NCBI RefSeq assembly: GCF_004027225.2
Contig: NC_044282.2
Span: 65,271,225 to 65,335,224, forward strand
DNA: 64,000 nt
Source: Strigops habroptila
Taxonomy: Eukaryota > Chordata > Aves > Psittaciformes > Psittacidae
Direction of reading: 5' to 3'
The notes under the pieces are model-generated. The model was not told where the DNA came from. It did no database searches and saw nothing but the letters and a program-made list of their open reading frames with translations. Positions within the stretch are counted from its first letter, which is position 1. Each line of letters opens with the position of its first letter. Positions 25,000-36,995 of the stretch are shown here, one piece after another. The position numbers and the translations under genes were made by a program.

Positions 25000-27932
25000 T
25001 AGACCTTCTATTTAAATTGTTTATTTAAGAACAGAAGCCCAGGGGGAACTCCAAAAGGGAACTGCAGTCAAAGCTACTGCTTTTAGCTACGTTCCATGTT
25101 GCATGGAAATTGTTCCCCAAACTACTTGACTGCTGCTATGTTGCTTTTGACAGTGGGACTTCTGTGCCTCAGGCATTTGAATCCATGTTCTGCCCTGTTA
25201 AAAATGGAATTAACAAGCCCAGTTTGGGTCAAGAAAAGTATACAATAGGCAAAGAGCTTGGAGCAGGCTCAGAAGGGTTATCTCAGCTTGATGCTGCCCA
25301 GAAACAGCCAGTTCTGCAAAGACTGCACCTTCTTCTGGGGGGTTTCCTCTTGTTTTGGCAGGATGGGATAGACAAGTGTAATGAAAATGTAATGTATCAT
25401 CGTAATAGGGCAGAGGCTTAACGTGTTGGGCATGAACCTCTCTTTGTCCCCTCTATAGTCAGGTGTGCATGTGCCCAAAAGCACTGCTGGCTCCACATCA
25501 GCATCCAGCTGTGCCTCCGACCCAGGGTGAGCACCCCGCTTTGCATACGCCTGCTCCCATCCTGTTCTCTGCTTTCACAATTCCTCTTTATATTATTCAT
25601 TCTGCTTTGTAGCTTGCATCACATCCTTTTCTGATTTTTCATATCCTCTTAGTCAACAAGATTGGGACCAGAGAAAATGTGTCAATTCGATGTTGTAGAA
25701 GATGGAACCAAGAGCTCTTGCCATTTTAGAAGAGCCCAGCCATTCAAAGGTTATGCTTACATTTCATTATGTGTAACTACTGGGGGAAGACATCATTTAA
25801 CCATGTCTTTTGAACAACAGATCTTGCCTTTGTTAAAGCAGGGTTAAATATAAACCAGGTCACATCTGAAAGGAGCCATTCAAATCCATGACCAGGATAA
25901 CATGCAAGCTCTTTACAGTTGCTTTTCTGTGATCTTAATCCACACATGCAGAACAGACACATGATGCAGAAGGGCCATCTCCAGCCACTTTCCCCACCTC
26001 TTGGAAACAAAGCAACAGACAAATCCCAGATTTTCTATTTTTGAAAAGTGTTTACTCACGTAGTTTGAATAAATTAATTTGCAAATAAAAATTAAAACTA
26101 CAGTATACTATAGTTTGAATAAAATGATTAGAACAACTACAATACAGGGATTTCTTGCTGCATAAGTTTCATTACTTAATGCATATAATCTGGAAAATGT
26201 CAAAATCAGTTATATTTCCGTGGACAGGGAGTAACAGCAGTTACTTGTACATGACAGCTGACTGAACTTATAATACAGGTTTCCTGACACATGCATTTCC
26301 TGAGTGAACCAAACAATATATATAATTTCTTTTTAGAAATGGAGAAACAATTGACAGCCAAAGTAAATAATTCATGACATCTAAGCAACATAGGTCTCTC
26401 TTTAAACCAAGAAAACTTTAAGAACAGCTTCGAAAGGAAAACTTAAAGCTATGCTATAAAGTACAGAAATTTGCTACTGCCAATTATACAGTACGTATGT
26501 TGAGAAAAGAACAAAGTATGAAGCTGGCCATAAAAAGCTCAACTCAATCCTAAAAAGGTCAGGTTGTGTATTTGCCATGAAGCATGGTGGGTTAGCAGCA
26601 AAGCTGGATGTAGTGCACTGGCCGTTTCTGGTGGATAGAGGGAAAGGATGGGTAGGGAGAGCGGAGAGAGACTTACTAGAGCCCACAGCAGCGTGAGTGG
26701 ACCTTACCAAAGCACCACACACACTGAGGTCTGTGAGTCCGGTCCAGTCCCAGCTCAAGCTCTCCCCTAACAGATTGCCAATTGGGACAGGATGCACAAG
26801 GATGCCAGGATGCAGGCACGCATCCCTTGGGTACCAGGCTTCGACTTTGTTCTGTGGCTGAGATGAGTTTTTGCACCTCGCAACAAGGTAAAGGCAAGCG
26901 CATGAAGCCTGTGGCTCCCACATCTGACTGACAAGCCTGTCACAAGCTGGGGCTGTGGCCAATTCACAAATTGCTCCCTGCTCCCCACACATGTACATGG
27001 GTGCATCCACCTCTCCTCTCACCCCCTGCCCCAAACAGCAAGGAACAAAATGAGCCTCATCTTTCAGGTTTGTTCACGTTTAACATTGGAAAACCCCTCA
27101 CAAACGTCACTAATGCTAAATAAAGAGATGTGTTAGCATGAAGGGAGAAAAAAATCCTTAATCTAGACTAAGTTGCATATTCAAAGAGTCTGGTAAATAC
27201 TTCTCTTCATAACCAGATCTTAAGTACAGTCCTACCTACCAAAAAGACATTTCAAGAAATCCTCCTTAGCTACCTTTCAACATGGTTAAAGCACACCTTT
27301 ATGCCATCATCATTTGCATTAGCTTTGTTTAAAAAGCATTTTAACTATTCTAAGAACTCAGTATTTTAGATTAAAAGATTCTTCTACCATTTCCATCTCA
27401 TGTTCTTCTCCACCCAGAGCTACTCTACGCATCCAATTGCCGGATGTAACACACTATGACCATGCTACTCTCTAAACATTCTACGTATTTTCAATAATAA
27501 AGATAAATAGAAAAGAGTTAATATACATGTTATATTTTACAACGTTTGCATCCAAGCTGTAAACTAATGTTCTTTGAACTATTTACCCTCCATATACAAA
27601 AAGAATGAAACAACTTTCAAACACTGTGGGCATGTGATTCAAAACCATTAAACGGAAGGCATCGAAGTTCACTCTACAACACTTCTTTGACCTCTTCAGA
27701 AGTAGACATTAACCAAAAAAAGCAGGAGTTCTCCCTCTTCTCCCCCCCGTTTCTTCCATTTCCAGACTTTTTTCAATAGAGAGGGATTTAGCCACTGTAA
27801 CAAAAAAAACAACCCCCAAATTCTTCATCTTAATGCAAACCAGCAAAGCCCAGAGAATATGAAAAACAGTTGGTTTAAAAAATCAGGATCTCTTAGCTTA
27901 TCAGTTTACTGCAGTCCTTGGAAACACGTGTG
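25000..27932 (-). other. PELI1: PELI1 3' UTR and end region (end uncertain)
   Basis: Sequence below the stop codon is A/T-rich and should be 3' UTR. No minus-strand AATAAA occurs between the stop and about 25025. A variant AGTAAA lies at 26055-26050, next to a very A/T-rich block at 26040-26110. The first canonical AATAAA is at 25025-25020. The 3' UTR is therefore about 1.9 kb if the variant is used, or 2.9 kb if the canonical signal is used. A 186-codon frame at 26474-27034 has no recognisable features. Confidence 0.55.
25020..25025 (-). terminator. Canonical poly(A) signal AATAAA, candidate for PELI1
   Basis: On the minus strand this reads AATAAA. An ATTAAA follows at 24969-24964. It is the first canonical signal after the PELI1 stop codon. 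Use by PELI1 is inferred only from position and strand. Confidence 0.35.
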
Positions 27933-28499
27933 TTAGTCAAGAGGTCCTTGGAAAATGAGTCTGATGTAGCCTTGCTCACCAGCCAGCTGATGCGCACAGA
28001 ACGGACAGGCTGCATGAAAAGTGTGAGTACCGTGAGGAAGAGGAATTTGGGACCAATATGCAGTTGTCTTTTCTGAGCACACATGTCCACACGGGCTGAA
28101 CGCATGAGTTGGAGGTCCTGCATCCACATAAAACCCCGCCTCACATCCAAGCCACAGAGGCACGTAGGGGCCCACCGAGCGGCACATGGGACACTCGCGA
28201 TCCTTGCCGTCTCTCTCCTCTTTGTTTCCCCAGTTGTGATAGCCGTGGACGTGGCCACAGTTCAGGTACACCCACGGCTGCTTTTCGTCTACAACATCTT
28301 TTCTCTTCATGCTGGGAAACGCCAAGGTGTTAAACCCCACGGGACACTGGGGCCTGGCTGCATTTATCTCCTGTCTTAGGGCCTCCAGGTGCTTGACGGT
28401 AGGAGTGCGTGAAAGCCCTTCTGCAGTGCGCCACAGCAGTGTTGCTCCACACAGGTCAATGAGAGAGCCATCCTGGAGTTGGTTCGTTTCATTCTCAAC
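27933..28499 (-). CDS. PELI1: PELI1 terminal coding exon, RING-like region
   Basis: This part of 567 bases encodes residues 231-418 and the TAA stop (27935-27933). The acceptor is TCACAAG|GTTGAG. It holds the whole Cys/His-rich catalytic region: C311-G-H313, C333-P-M-C336, C367-G-H369-V-C371 and C395-P-F-C398. These are the residues expected to hold zinc and dock the E2 enzyme. The antisense frame is also open for about 100 codons but is only a shadow of this conserved exon. Confidence 0.97.
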   Translation of the reverse strand, partial: VENETNQLQDGSLIDLCGATLLWRTAEGLSRTPTVKHLEALRQEINAARPQCPVGFNTLAFPSMKRKDVVDEKQPWVYLNCGHVHGYHNWGNKEERDGKDRECPMCRSVGPYVPLWLGCEAGFYVDAGPPTHAFSPCGHVCSEKTTAYWSQIPLPHGTHTFHAACPFCAHQLAGEQGYIRLIFQGPLD

Positions 28500-31400
28500 C
28501 TTGTGATGGACAAAGAGAAGGAGAGGTGTTACCTGAGGAGCAACATAAGGCACTTTCATAATACAAATCTGCCAGACAAAATGTTTCAAGCTGCTCTTGA
28601 CTGTCCTGTACAAGATACCTGTAGAGCGCCCAGTGGCAGCTTCTCTCTGCTCTCTTTAAAAAAGAAAGACAACAAACCAAAGCTTCTTAAGAAGAGGTTA
28701 ATGTGTACCTTAAAAAAAAAGTAAGGCATGAAACGCTCCTCTCCAACCTTAACAACTTCTCTCAACTCCATCCCTACAGCAGTCCCAACTATGTTACTTG
28801 AAATGCATCAAGGAGGAATAGCACAAGTCTTGTTTAGTCCTCCATCACATTTTAGATTGTTTCTTCAAACCCACCTTTCCACATGGCCTTCCTCTCCTCC
28901 AGAAAAAGTCAGCTGTTAGCATTCCCAGCTAAATGCATCACTTAAATAAGTGTTCATGTAGTATTTCTTTCAGCTAACAGATCCCAAATCATACCAAATC
29001 AAACCAATTACCTCCTGGTAATGTTGGCAATGCTTTGGCAACAAGAGGAACACTCAGAATGCCAAGGTGGAAATGGATATCCAGGTATATAGGCATGTGT
29101 CAAAAAAATTATAATTATTCTTTATTATTCTATAAAAAGTGGGAAACCTTAAAAGCATAAACTCAAAAGGGAGAATCAGGAAAATACTCTTTAAACATGG
29201 GCATGACTATGACCACAGAAGTTTGCAGAAGAGCACAGCAGGCTGGCAACTCAACTTAGGAGAGCAGTCTAGGAGAGTTTAGGAGAGATCTGCAATAAAG
29301 TACTAGTTTGCAGATAAAACATCAGTTATTCAGGTTGAGCCAGACACCTTCATGTAAGAAGTCAGGGTAACTAATTACAGAGGTGACATCTACACTCCAT
29401 GAGGCAGATCCCAGGCTTTACCACTTATGGTTGTACCCATTTTGAACAGGTTGCGTAAAACACTGGTCACCACTCTTACCATTTTTCCCCTCTGCTGAGC
29501 TGATCTGGTTTCACGGAGGCTGAACACATTCCCACACACAGATATCTCTCTCCACACCCCTGGCTTGGAGTCTTCTGTAAATCCATTACGAGGATGCATA
29601 ACAAGAACTCCATTTGTGGTTAGTCCATCCATTTGCCCATCTGATGTCTTCCACTTTGCAGCTTTCTCCTAAGAGAATCACATCAGTGAAAACTTTTAAT
29701 TTGGCTGAAGTGGAGCTATGAATTAGTTTAAAAATAAGCCTACACTGAACAGAGAGGTAAAAAGAGAGTTCCCTTACCCCAAGAAAGATGTTTTTTGAGG
29801 AGTCAAATCCTGCAGCATATATTCTTGCTGTAAAAGGAGGGTTACGTTCACAGATGATTCTGCAGGCAAACCTTGATATAGTGCTCTGCACGGACTGCGT
29901 ATCTGAGTTACTCTGACTTCCAGGAACTGTATCTGTCACTACAAAGTCTATAGGGCTTTCCGTTGACCGACCGATCTGGAAAGGGATTAAAGAAACCAAA
30001 CATAAACAAAACCAAACCTTCAGAAGTTTGCCTCTGAGTCTAGGAATATTGAAGTTCAAAACATTTAAAAGTCATCAAGAAAAAAAATCATGACATTCCA
30101 GTTTAAAGGATTCCCCTCCACCAATCTAAATTCAGGTTTTTAAAGCCTAATCTGAATTGATGTGTTATTCTGCCTCCATGTGACCAAAGCTATTCTGAAG
30201 GCTGAGTACAGCCAACTGAAGGAAGGGGAAGTAAAATCATGTAATTAAGTCAATTCTGAGACAACCTCCCATTGAAGGCCTTCTCATCAGAAAGGTTACA
30301 CTTGGGTCAGCCAGACCAGCTGCAGCAGCAGCACCAAACCAGCTAGGAAACAGCAGTTAGATGGAAGAGGTGTGATAGTCACTTAGAATGCCCAGAATAC
30401 TCTGAACAATGCCAGACTATGTGAGGTGTGGATGTAGGAATATAAGATTGCACGAGCTGACTCTCCAGCTCTGGTGGGGCACTAGGGAGCAGCAAATCTG
30501 TCAGGAAAGACCAGGTACAAGATGTCTGCGGTGGGGAGGGGTTACATTAATATGCACAGAACACAACAAGAATGCAACATCTGACTAAAATCACATTTTT
30601 TCTAGTAGCTGTGCCCTTTTCTGGTTGCATGGAAGAATAACTTTTGCAGTCCCACAAAGCTGTCCTGGGTTTGATAGAACTGCATGAGTTTCACTGCTGT
30701 TGTGGTCAACTCATCTTGTCCTTTTCCTTATAAAGTAGGAACAGAAGTTATATCCCTCTCCCAAACATCAGTGTAGCCAGGTTTAAAGCCCACTACCTTT
30801 CTCTCACTTCCAGAGCTCTCAGCCTCTTCTAATAGCTGGTCACATTAAGACTGATTAACTGCTGGGCAGGAGACCCAAAAGCCTGAGGTGCTCTTTGGTG
30901 AAGGCTGGAGAGTTTTCATGAGACTGAAACTGCTTTGTCAGAATGTATTTTTCTATTGCTTCTTAGTCAGGATAACCCATCAGTACACAGGGACTGCCAC
31001 TGGCAATTTTAAAGCAGCGTACATGCCACAGCATGCCTGAAGAGAGAACGCTCACACAAACAATAGCTTATGCTGCACTTAGTTCATTACAGCCCTTTTG
31101 CTCTGTTGTAGGTATTTGCAGTTGCAGAGCAGCTTCCTCCACCACTTACTGACACCTCCCACCTCCTTAGATCCTGCAGTGGCGTCACAGCTAAATGCTG
31201 TGACAGCAAAACTCTTTGCCATAATTTAGTGACAACAACAAGAAAATCAATGCAAGATCAGTCCGGAAATCAGAAGGAACAAAGCACACACAAAAAAAAC
31301 CCTAAAACAAAACCCTTCCTTTTGAGAAAAACAGGAAACAATTATAAGATATGAGCGTACACCACAGCTGCAGATGTGTTTGTGGTTCCTTCTCATACAT

Positions 31401-34400
31401 ACAGGAACTGCAGCGAAGTTGCTCTGAACTGCCAGCACATCAGAACTGGGCCTCCTCTCACCATGTTTCCCAGCGCTTTAGACTTATTTCTGGGTTTGCT
31501 TAAAGGAGTTAGGGGTACTTTTCATATTAGTTGTGTCAAAAGCTTTCCTGTCTTTTCACACTGTATTTCTTCTACCCTGTCTCCAACTGGCTAATCTCAA
31601 ATCCCTTGGTAAATGCTAGAAGCAAAGCTCAAGTGCTTGAAGAGAATTGTGCTCTTTATTCTTCATGTTGCAAGGAGAGACTAGGAGACAGGTTATGTGA
31701 CTTGTGGACTGGCAATCAAAGGCAGAACCATAATTGCATGCATTAGTCACAAAAAAACCCAACTTTCACCTCTGACCAAGCCTAAAAGAGATGCTCAGAT
31801 ATACAGCCTTGTTCATGTGATGGCCTGGGAATGAACGGAATGAAATGTCTCTGAATAGTAAAGTGCAGAAAGTGACACATGCAAACTTTGGGGGTCTGAG
31901 GGAAAAAGCCTGTAGAGAGAACGTCTTGTTAGAAACCACCAAAAGTGAGAACACATTTTTATATATATATGTGTGTATATATATATATATATATACTTCC
32001 TTTACATACCTGGAACATATCTGTGTTGCTGTCATGTGTGTATTCAACTACTACTGTCTGGGCCCGAGACAAAGTGTAAGATATGCTGTGTTGGTCCTTA
32101 TTACTTATTGCCTGTGGACAAAATGCCAAATATTATTGAACCAGTGAACAGTAACTCTTCTGAATACAGCAGCAAAGCAGACAATATACATATAACCAAG
32201 CTCCTGTTCTGCTCAATTAATGCATTAAGACAGATGGTTGTTACTGACACACCTGTAGTTAAACTTCACAAAAACCAGTCCTGGCCATTAAAAAAAGCTG
32301 CAGGATTGATTCAGCAACAGACCAAACTGGTCTCTTCACCATATGCTGCAACAAAATACACCTAACCTAGACATATTATTAGTCATGCTTCATGTTAAAG
32401 CAATGCTGGCCTTAACACAAAAGAACAAACAACTGAGTGCAAAGACTAAAACTGAACACCATGGCCTTCCCAGCCTGAATTTCAACAGCAAAGCGAGGAC
32501 AAAAAAAAAACCTGAAGGACTTCATTCTAAAAACAGGATCCGAGTTCATACCAAAATCAGTGATTAATACTAAGACATATAGACAAAAAACATAACAAGT
32601 AGTAGGGTAAAATGGAGAAACTCAGCATCGGCTGAGAAATAGCATAGCAGAAATCACAGCAAAGTAATCTAGGTTTCAGTTAGTCTAGATTTTCATTCTG
32701 CAACTACCTCCTGGGAACTGAACAAACACTCTTCTAAAAGTGCTTCGAAATACCACTTACTTGAAGACCATAAAGAATTAGTAAAAACAAATGTTCTTCT
32801 CACAGATCTCCTATAGATTTAATTCTATTACAAGAACTTTGGTTTAAAAAAATGCCTTTGATTTCAGAATACTTTATGCCATACCCTGAATTTAGGAATC
32901 AATATTGTTAAGTGTCAAGGTATTCAGGGAGTCAAACACTTAACACTACTGTATTTAAGGGCCTTGACACTGGTGATCTCTAAACAACCACTAAGCATTC
33001 TCAAATTCCATTGGTTTTAGTAGAAATGCTCCAGTTGTTGTTGAACATGATTGCACATACACTTGAATCTCCACAACATAGAAGTATTTCATGGTAATAC
33101 TTTAGCTATAATGTATTAGTTTTGCCATGAAATACAATTCAACTGCAGGACCTAAGCCCTTCCTTTACTGCTTTGTAATGGGAACTCTGAAACTGATTAC
33201 AAGCACTATAAAACATGCCCTGCAAAAACCACCTGTCCTCATCCCTGGGGAACTCCCCGTTAGATGGAGTAGCAAGTGCACACACAGCTTTGGCAAAGGA
33301 TCATTTAAAAGTCAGCTTCACGTGAAGCGAAGTTAGCCCTAAAGCATGAGGGAGTGCAAAACCAGGAAGTCTAGGCCAGATGCCTGCAGTGAGTTTGGAA
33401 GGAAAACAAAACAGAAAGTGTTTTACATGACTGGCCTGTGCCTTGAACATTCATGTTTCAAATATGAACATTTTTCTTTCCGGACACAGCAAGGACTGGG
33501 CAACTGCCTGTTTTGCTGAACAGTTTCTTGCTAGCCCTGATGGGTACCAAAAAACCTTGGATAAACATGAACTATACTTTTCACAGCCAGAACGTCATGC
33601 TTTTTACATTTCATCTCAGCATAACAGCACTGACTTCACTCAACTCTTTAGACAGCACCAGGAGAAATTATATTTAACTAGACAAATTGAGCTTACCTTT
33701 GCTGCTTGAGGGGTACAGGCAATATGCACAGTGCTAGGTTTCACCCCATTTGCCTTGGGCCTTTTAAATAAAGCAAACCTACTTTTTCTTCTTCCTCTAT
33801 CTCCATTTGGGAGAGACCCATTGTACCTATCAAAAAAGCACAGAAAAAGAACGAAGTCCATCTTCCTGTATTACTTAGCTTCCCATGAGATACAGACCCA
33901 CAAGAACTTTCTTTCTAAATACAAAGTCTTCTTAATTAGTATGGTATTAATAATTACAGAGTTCCAGTCTCATTTAAATCTGAGAATTGATAAACACAAT
34001 ATTGAAACATGCCCAAAGAATTACAGCATGTACACATAAAACTTGTAGGGCAAGGAATTCTACCCAGATCAATCTCAAAGCTACTACTGACAAGTGAAAG
34101 ACTTGGGTCCCACACATGAGAACAAGTATGGTTATATGCCTATCTGCTGCTTTCTCTCTAAATGGCATCACTCTGCAAATGAAAGATTCTAAATACTCAA
34201 AAACTGTGATGGAGAGCTAGTATTGCAGAGAATTTTGACTGAAATAAAGACCCATAAGAAATAGATATGCTGTCCTCCGAGACTCCAATTTAATCCATCA
34301 AAAACCCCTCCGAGTCTCACTTTGAACATGTCAACATAAACAGGCCAGCTGGCAAACTTGCTTTATTAACATCTTCTGTTTGCACTTTGCTACTACATTC

Positions 34401-34986
34401 TTATAAAACTACTTTTATTTTAAAGTCCTTTTATTTTAAAGTCCTAGGGACCCTCTCCTTCCACATAATCACATTAGTCATCTGTCTCGGCCCAACCAAG
34501 GACCAGCTGGGAAATCCTTCACAAATTGGCTGCCTTTGTCACAAAACGCTTACGTGCAATGAACACAAGAGCTGAAAATCAACTTACATCTACTCAGGTA
34601 TTTAGAGTCCTGCCTCCGCGCTCAAACTGTCACAAAACAGCAAGCACACTGCAGTGTAATTTTGCAATGTATAATGCCTGGCTGCCACTGAAAAAGGCAG
34701 CCTTCCTTCCACTCCCCCCTTACATGAGTTCAGCTATTGAAGAAAAGCTGATCAGCTTCACTGTTCAGTTGCACGCTCACTAGGTACACTGCAAAAGAGG
34801 GAGTTCAAGTGGTAGGTTGTGGGACTATCTCACAACAACCTGCATTTTACCTGCTTGAAGTGCACCCTGAAATTCTACCTTCATTCTCACTTCCAAACAA
34901 AACACAAACACTTACCCTAATACAATCAATTCACCATATTTTACTGGTGCTTTTGAAGGATGATTTTCTTGATCAGGAGAAAACAT
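27933..34986 (-). CDS. PELI1: Pellino E3 ubiquitin ligase 1, six coding exons, complete
   Basis: The coding sequence joins 34986-34916, 33826-33697, 32111-32010, 29975-29778, 29668-29480 and 28499-27933 on the minus strand. It makes 418 residues, the length I know for vertebrate PELI1. Residues about 14-230 form the FHA-type region: G103-R104, S135 and N186-G187 match the usual phosphothreonine-binding FHA signature. Residues about 280-418 form the RING-like region, with C311/H313, C333/C336, C367/H369/C371 and C395/C398. The C-terminus ending HQLAGEQGYIRLIFQGPLD is of the PELI1 type rather than PELI2. Known role of the family: a cytoplasmic E3 ligase that binds IRAK kinases through the FHA region and builds ubiquitin chains in Toll-like and IL-1 receptor signalling. 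All introns are GT-AG and there is no frameshift or internal stop. From memory, two residues differ from human: N233 and R261. Confidence 0.97.
28500..29479 (-). other. PELI1: PELI1 intron 6
   Basis: This intron of 980 bases runs from the GTAAGA donor after Met230 to the CACAAG acceptor before Val231. Nothing else was recognised in it. Confidence 0.9.
29480..29668 (-). CDS. PELI1: PELI1 coding exon 5
   Basis: This exon of 189 bases encodes residues 168-230, from EKAAKWKTSDGQMDG to ETRSAQQRGKM. It contains N186-G187 of the FHA signature. The acceptor is CTCTTAG|GAG and the donor ATG|GTAAGA. Both ends are in phase 0. Reading through the donor gives a false tail (VRVVTSVLRN), which is intron sequence. 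Confidence 0.96.
29778..29975 (-). CDS. PELI1: PELI1 coding exon 4
   Basis: This exon of 198 bases encodes residues 102-167, from IGRSTESPIDF to DSSKNIFLG. It carries the FHA residues G103-R104 and S135. The acceptor is TTTCCAG|ATC and the donor GGG|GTAAGG. Both ends are in phase 0. Intron 5 after it is only 109 bases long. Confidence 0.96.
29976..32009 (-). other. PELI1: PELI1 intron 4
   Basis: This intron of 2034 bases runs from the GTATGT donor to the TTTCCAG acceptor. It contains the TA/TG microsatellite at 31961-31995 next to the donor. No further exon is needed, because the protein is continuous across it. Confidence 0.9.
31961..31995. repeat. TA/TG microsatellite
   Basis: This reads (AT)n, then GTGTGT, then (AT)n over 35 bases. 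It begins 14 bases from the PELI1 exon donor at 32009. Confidence 0.95.
32010..32111 (-). CDS. PELI1: PELI1 coding exon 3
   Basis: This exon of 102 bases encodes residues 68-101 (AISNKDQHSISYTLSRAQTV then VVEYTHDSNTDMFQ). The acceptor is CCACAG|GCA and the donor CAG|GTATGTA. Both ends are in phase 0, so skipping the exon would keep the frame and remove part of the FHA core. A TA-rich microsatellite starts 14 bases inside the following intron. Confidence 0.96.
32112..33696 (-). other. PELI1: PELI1 intron 3
   Basis: This intron of 1585 bases has a GTAAGC donor and a CCACAG acceptor. It is A/T-rich and holds only chance ORFs. Confidence 0.9.
33697..33826 (-). CDS. PELI1: PELI1 coding exon 2
   Basis: This exon of 130 bases has acceptor GATAG|GTACAA and donor AAAG|GTAAGC. 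It completes Gly24 and encodes residues 25-67. These start YNGSLPNGDRGRRKSRFALF and include the basic stretch KRPKANGVKPS. This is the first strand-forming part of the FHA region. The exon ends in phase 0. Confidence 0.96.
33827..34915 (-). other. PELI1: PELI1 intron 2
   Basis: This intron of 1089 bases has a GTAAG donor and a TTGATAG acceptor. It contains a perfect 16-bp tandem duplication at 34412-34443. Confidence 0.9.
34412..34443. repeat. Perfect tandem duplication of 16 bp
   Basis: CTTTTATTTTAAAGTC occurs twice without a gap, inside PELI1 intron 2. Confidence 0.9.
34916..34986 (-). CDS. PELI1: PELI1 coding exon 1 (ATG exon, coding part)
   Basis: The start ATG is at 34986-34984 and begins MFSPDQENHPSKAP. 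This part encodes residues 1-23 plus two bases of Gly24. The donor GG|GTAAG lies at 34915. The exon continues upstream as 5' UTR to the acceptor at 35061. The start was chosen because it matches the known Pellino 1 N-terminus and no longer in-frame ATG precedes it. Confidence 0.95.
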
Positions 34987-35060
34987 GAGCTTAGCTAATG
35001 ATTTCTTCTCAAATTTCAGGTCTCTGATCAAGAGTTGTGGCACACTTTGTTCATTATTTC
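34987..35060 (-). other. PELI1: PELI1 5' UTR part of the ATG exon, with an upstream ORF
   Basis: The acceptor CTTTTTACAG (35070-35061) is preceded by a T-rich tract and opens the exon at 35060. An upstream ATG at 35054-35052 starts an 8-codon ORF (MNKVCHNS) that ends at TGA 35030-35028, 41 bases before the PELI1 ATG. The ORF does not overlap the main start. It could lower translation, which is an inference. Confidence 0.8.
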
Positions 35061-36995
35061 CTGTAAAAAGAAAGATAAAATTAAATGTAAGAGAAAAGAC
35101 TCAAATCCATCAGTTACACAAACCTGCACACCTGATACAGTACGGTATTTTGTGGTTTTGGTTATGCCTGAAGTAATTTTAAAACCATACATATAAACCC
35201 ACAATTAAGGTTGAATTGCTTAGAAGAACTACCAGATCACAAAAAACACAAGTGCACTTAGACATTTACAGTATGGTCTTGATAAAGCATCCAAAGTTGT
35301 CTTCCTTCATGCTAGTTTTTAGTATAAATGGTACATAGCTTCATTTAGAATGTTTGGTTCAACCAGCTATCAAGAGGCAGAGCCACATAGGGATTAAATT
35401 TAAAGAAAAAAATAAACCAACAAATGCAAGACTAGTCCATTGGCCATAGAAGTAGACATTTTCATGGAAAATATCTGATTCAGAGCTTTCTAAGAAACTT
35501 CTGGATTTGCAAATGGAAGGAAGTTGTATCACAATTTGATATAGGCTATCATACAAGTTTGAAGTGTGCAATGTGACCTCTCATGTTTAACTAGAAACAG
35601 AAGTGATGCAAACAGCTGTTTGAAGGACATTTCCTGAAGGAATTCCACATAATTCTTAATGAGAACAGTCTCCTGAAGTGCAATTTTTTGCCATGCTTCT
35701 GCTTTGAGAAAGAGTTCACATTGGGATTTTTTACAGCTTCTCATTAATAACATTTCCAGACACCTCTGACCTACCCAACCCACCCCGACCTACCCAGAGA
35801 GAGCACTTGCTTGATAAAGACCAGAGCTGATGCTAGCCTGTTTGAGGTTTTCTTGAACAGAAATAAGAACATTCCCTTGGTACCTCCAGGTAAGTTTCAC
35901 ACCAACAAAGAAGATATTAAGCTTTTATAGTATTGACGGTTAATGTTCTGCCTTCTGTGCAAATATACATTTTGGACTACGTTTCTTGAATCCTATCATC
36001 AACTTTCCATGACTACAATGCCTTATCTCCATTTTCTTCTTCCTCAACTAGACCATAGATATTAGCCAAAAAGATGCCAACATGCACATTTTACCTACCC
36101 CCATCTTATGTCCTAACGACAAAGAAGTGGATGTGGTAGTGCTTGACAACCTGCTCATACTTGTTCAGAAGCCAATGTGAAGATCCCTTTACTGACCTGA
36201 TCTCTCCTGATCCTCTCTGCTCCTTCAGAGAAGCTTGGCCTTCACCATCTCTTCTCAATCTACCTATTTCTTATTTAGCATGGATATGTTGATCCCCACC
36301 TGCAGTCAGCTCACAGTGGTCTCTGAAAATTCAGTATGCTCTTTCATGTTTTTTTACATGCCATCCCACATAAGTGGGAGGCCTTCACACAAATACATGC
36401 AAAGACATCTTACTGTCCTACAGACTTTTGCTGTGATGCCTGCAGAACACAACCAGGAACCTAAATCAAAACCCTTCTTTTTCTTTTCAGTTCTCATGAT
36501 TTTCCAAATCTCTTCTCCTTTGTTCTCAAGTCTGAGTACTGTGGATTTCATAGTTAACAAGAAGTTAACTGAAGACCCTTTGTGGTTAGCACACATATGA
36601 CATTATTACAACAGTATCCTGACCCACTGCTAGATGTGCGAGCGCGTTGTAATAAATCTGATCTGCACAACACTACTGTGAAGTGTCTGTGTCCTGTAGA
36701 CACAACAGTTACACCAATATGGTTTTGTTGCATAGGAAGCAGTGTGCATTTTCACTGGGCAGCTATCCTCGTTCAAGCTTTAGGGTATCCATCATTTAGT
36801 TGGTGCAGAAACTGCCTTATACTGATCCAACGGTCCCCATCTGTCACACAGGAATAGCAACAGCAGCACAGGAGAGAGCAAAGCAGTGTAGTTTGTGCCA
36901 AAGCATTTCTAGATTGCTGACCCAAGTGTAGCAATAACTTAACTGGGATGGTGAGGGTTCTTACTGCTGTAGTTTGGGGCCAAGGTGTCTTCATT

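Noticed and set aside
26474..27034. Minus-strand ORF of 186 codons below PELI1
   Set aside because: It lies in the PELI1 3' UTR, has no recognisable domain, and neighbouring frames are open as well.
28083..28379. Plus-strand ORFs opposite the last PELI1 exon
   Set aside because: They are antisense shadows of the conserved RING-like exon.
31973..32365. Plus-strand ORF of 130 codons over a PELI1 exon
   Set aside because: It begins in the TA microsatellite and reads antisense to the PELI1 exon at 32010-32111.
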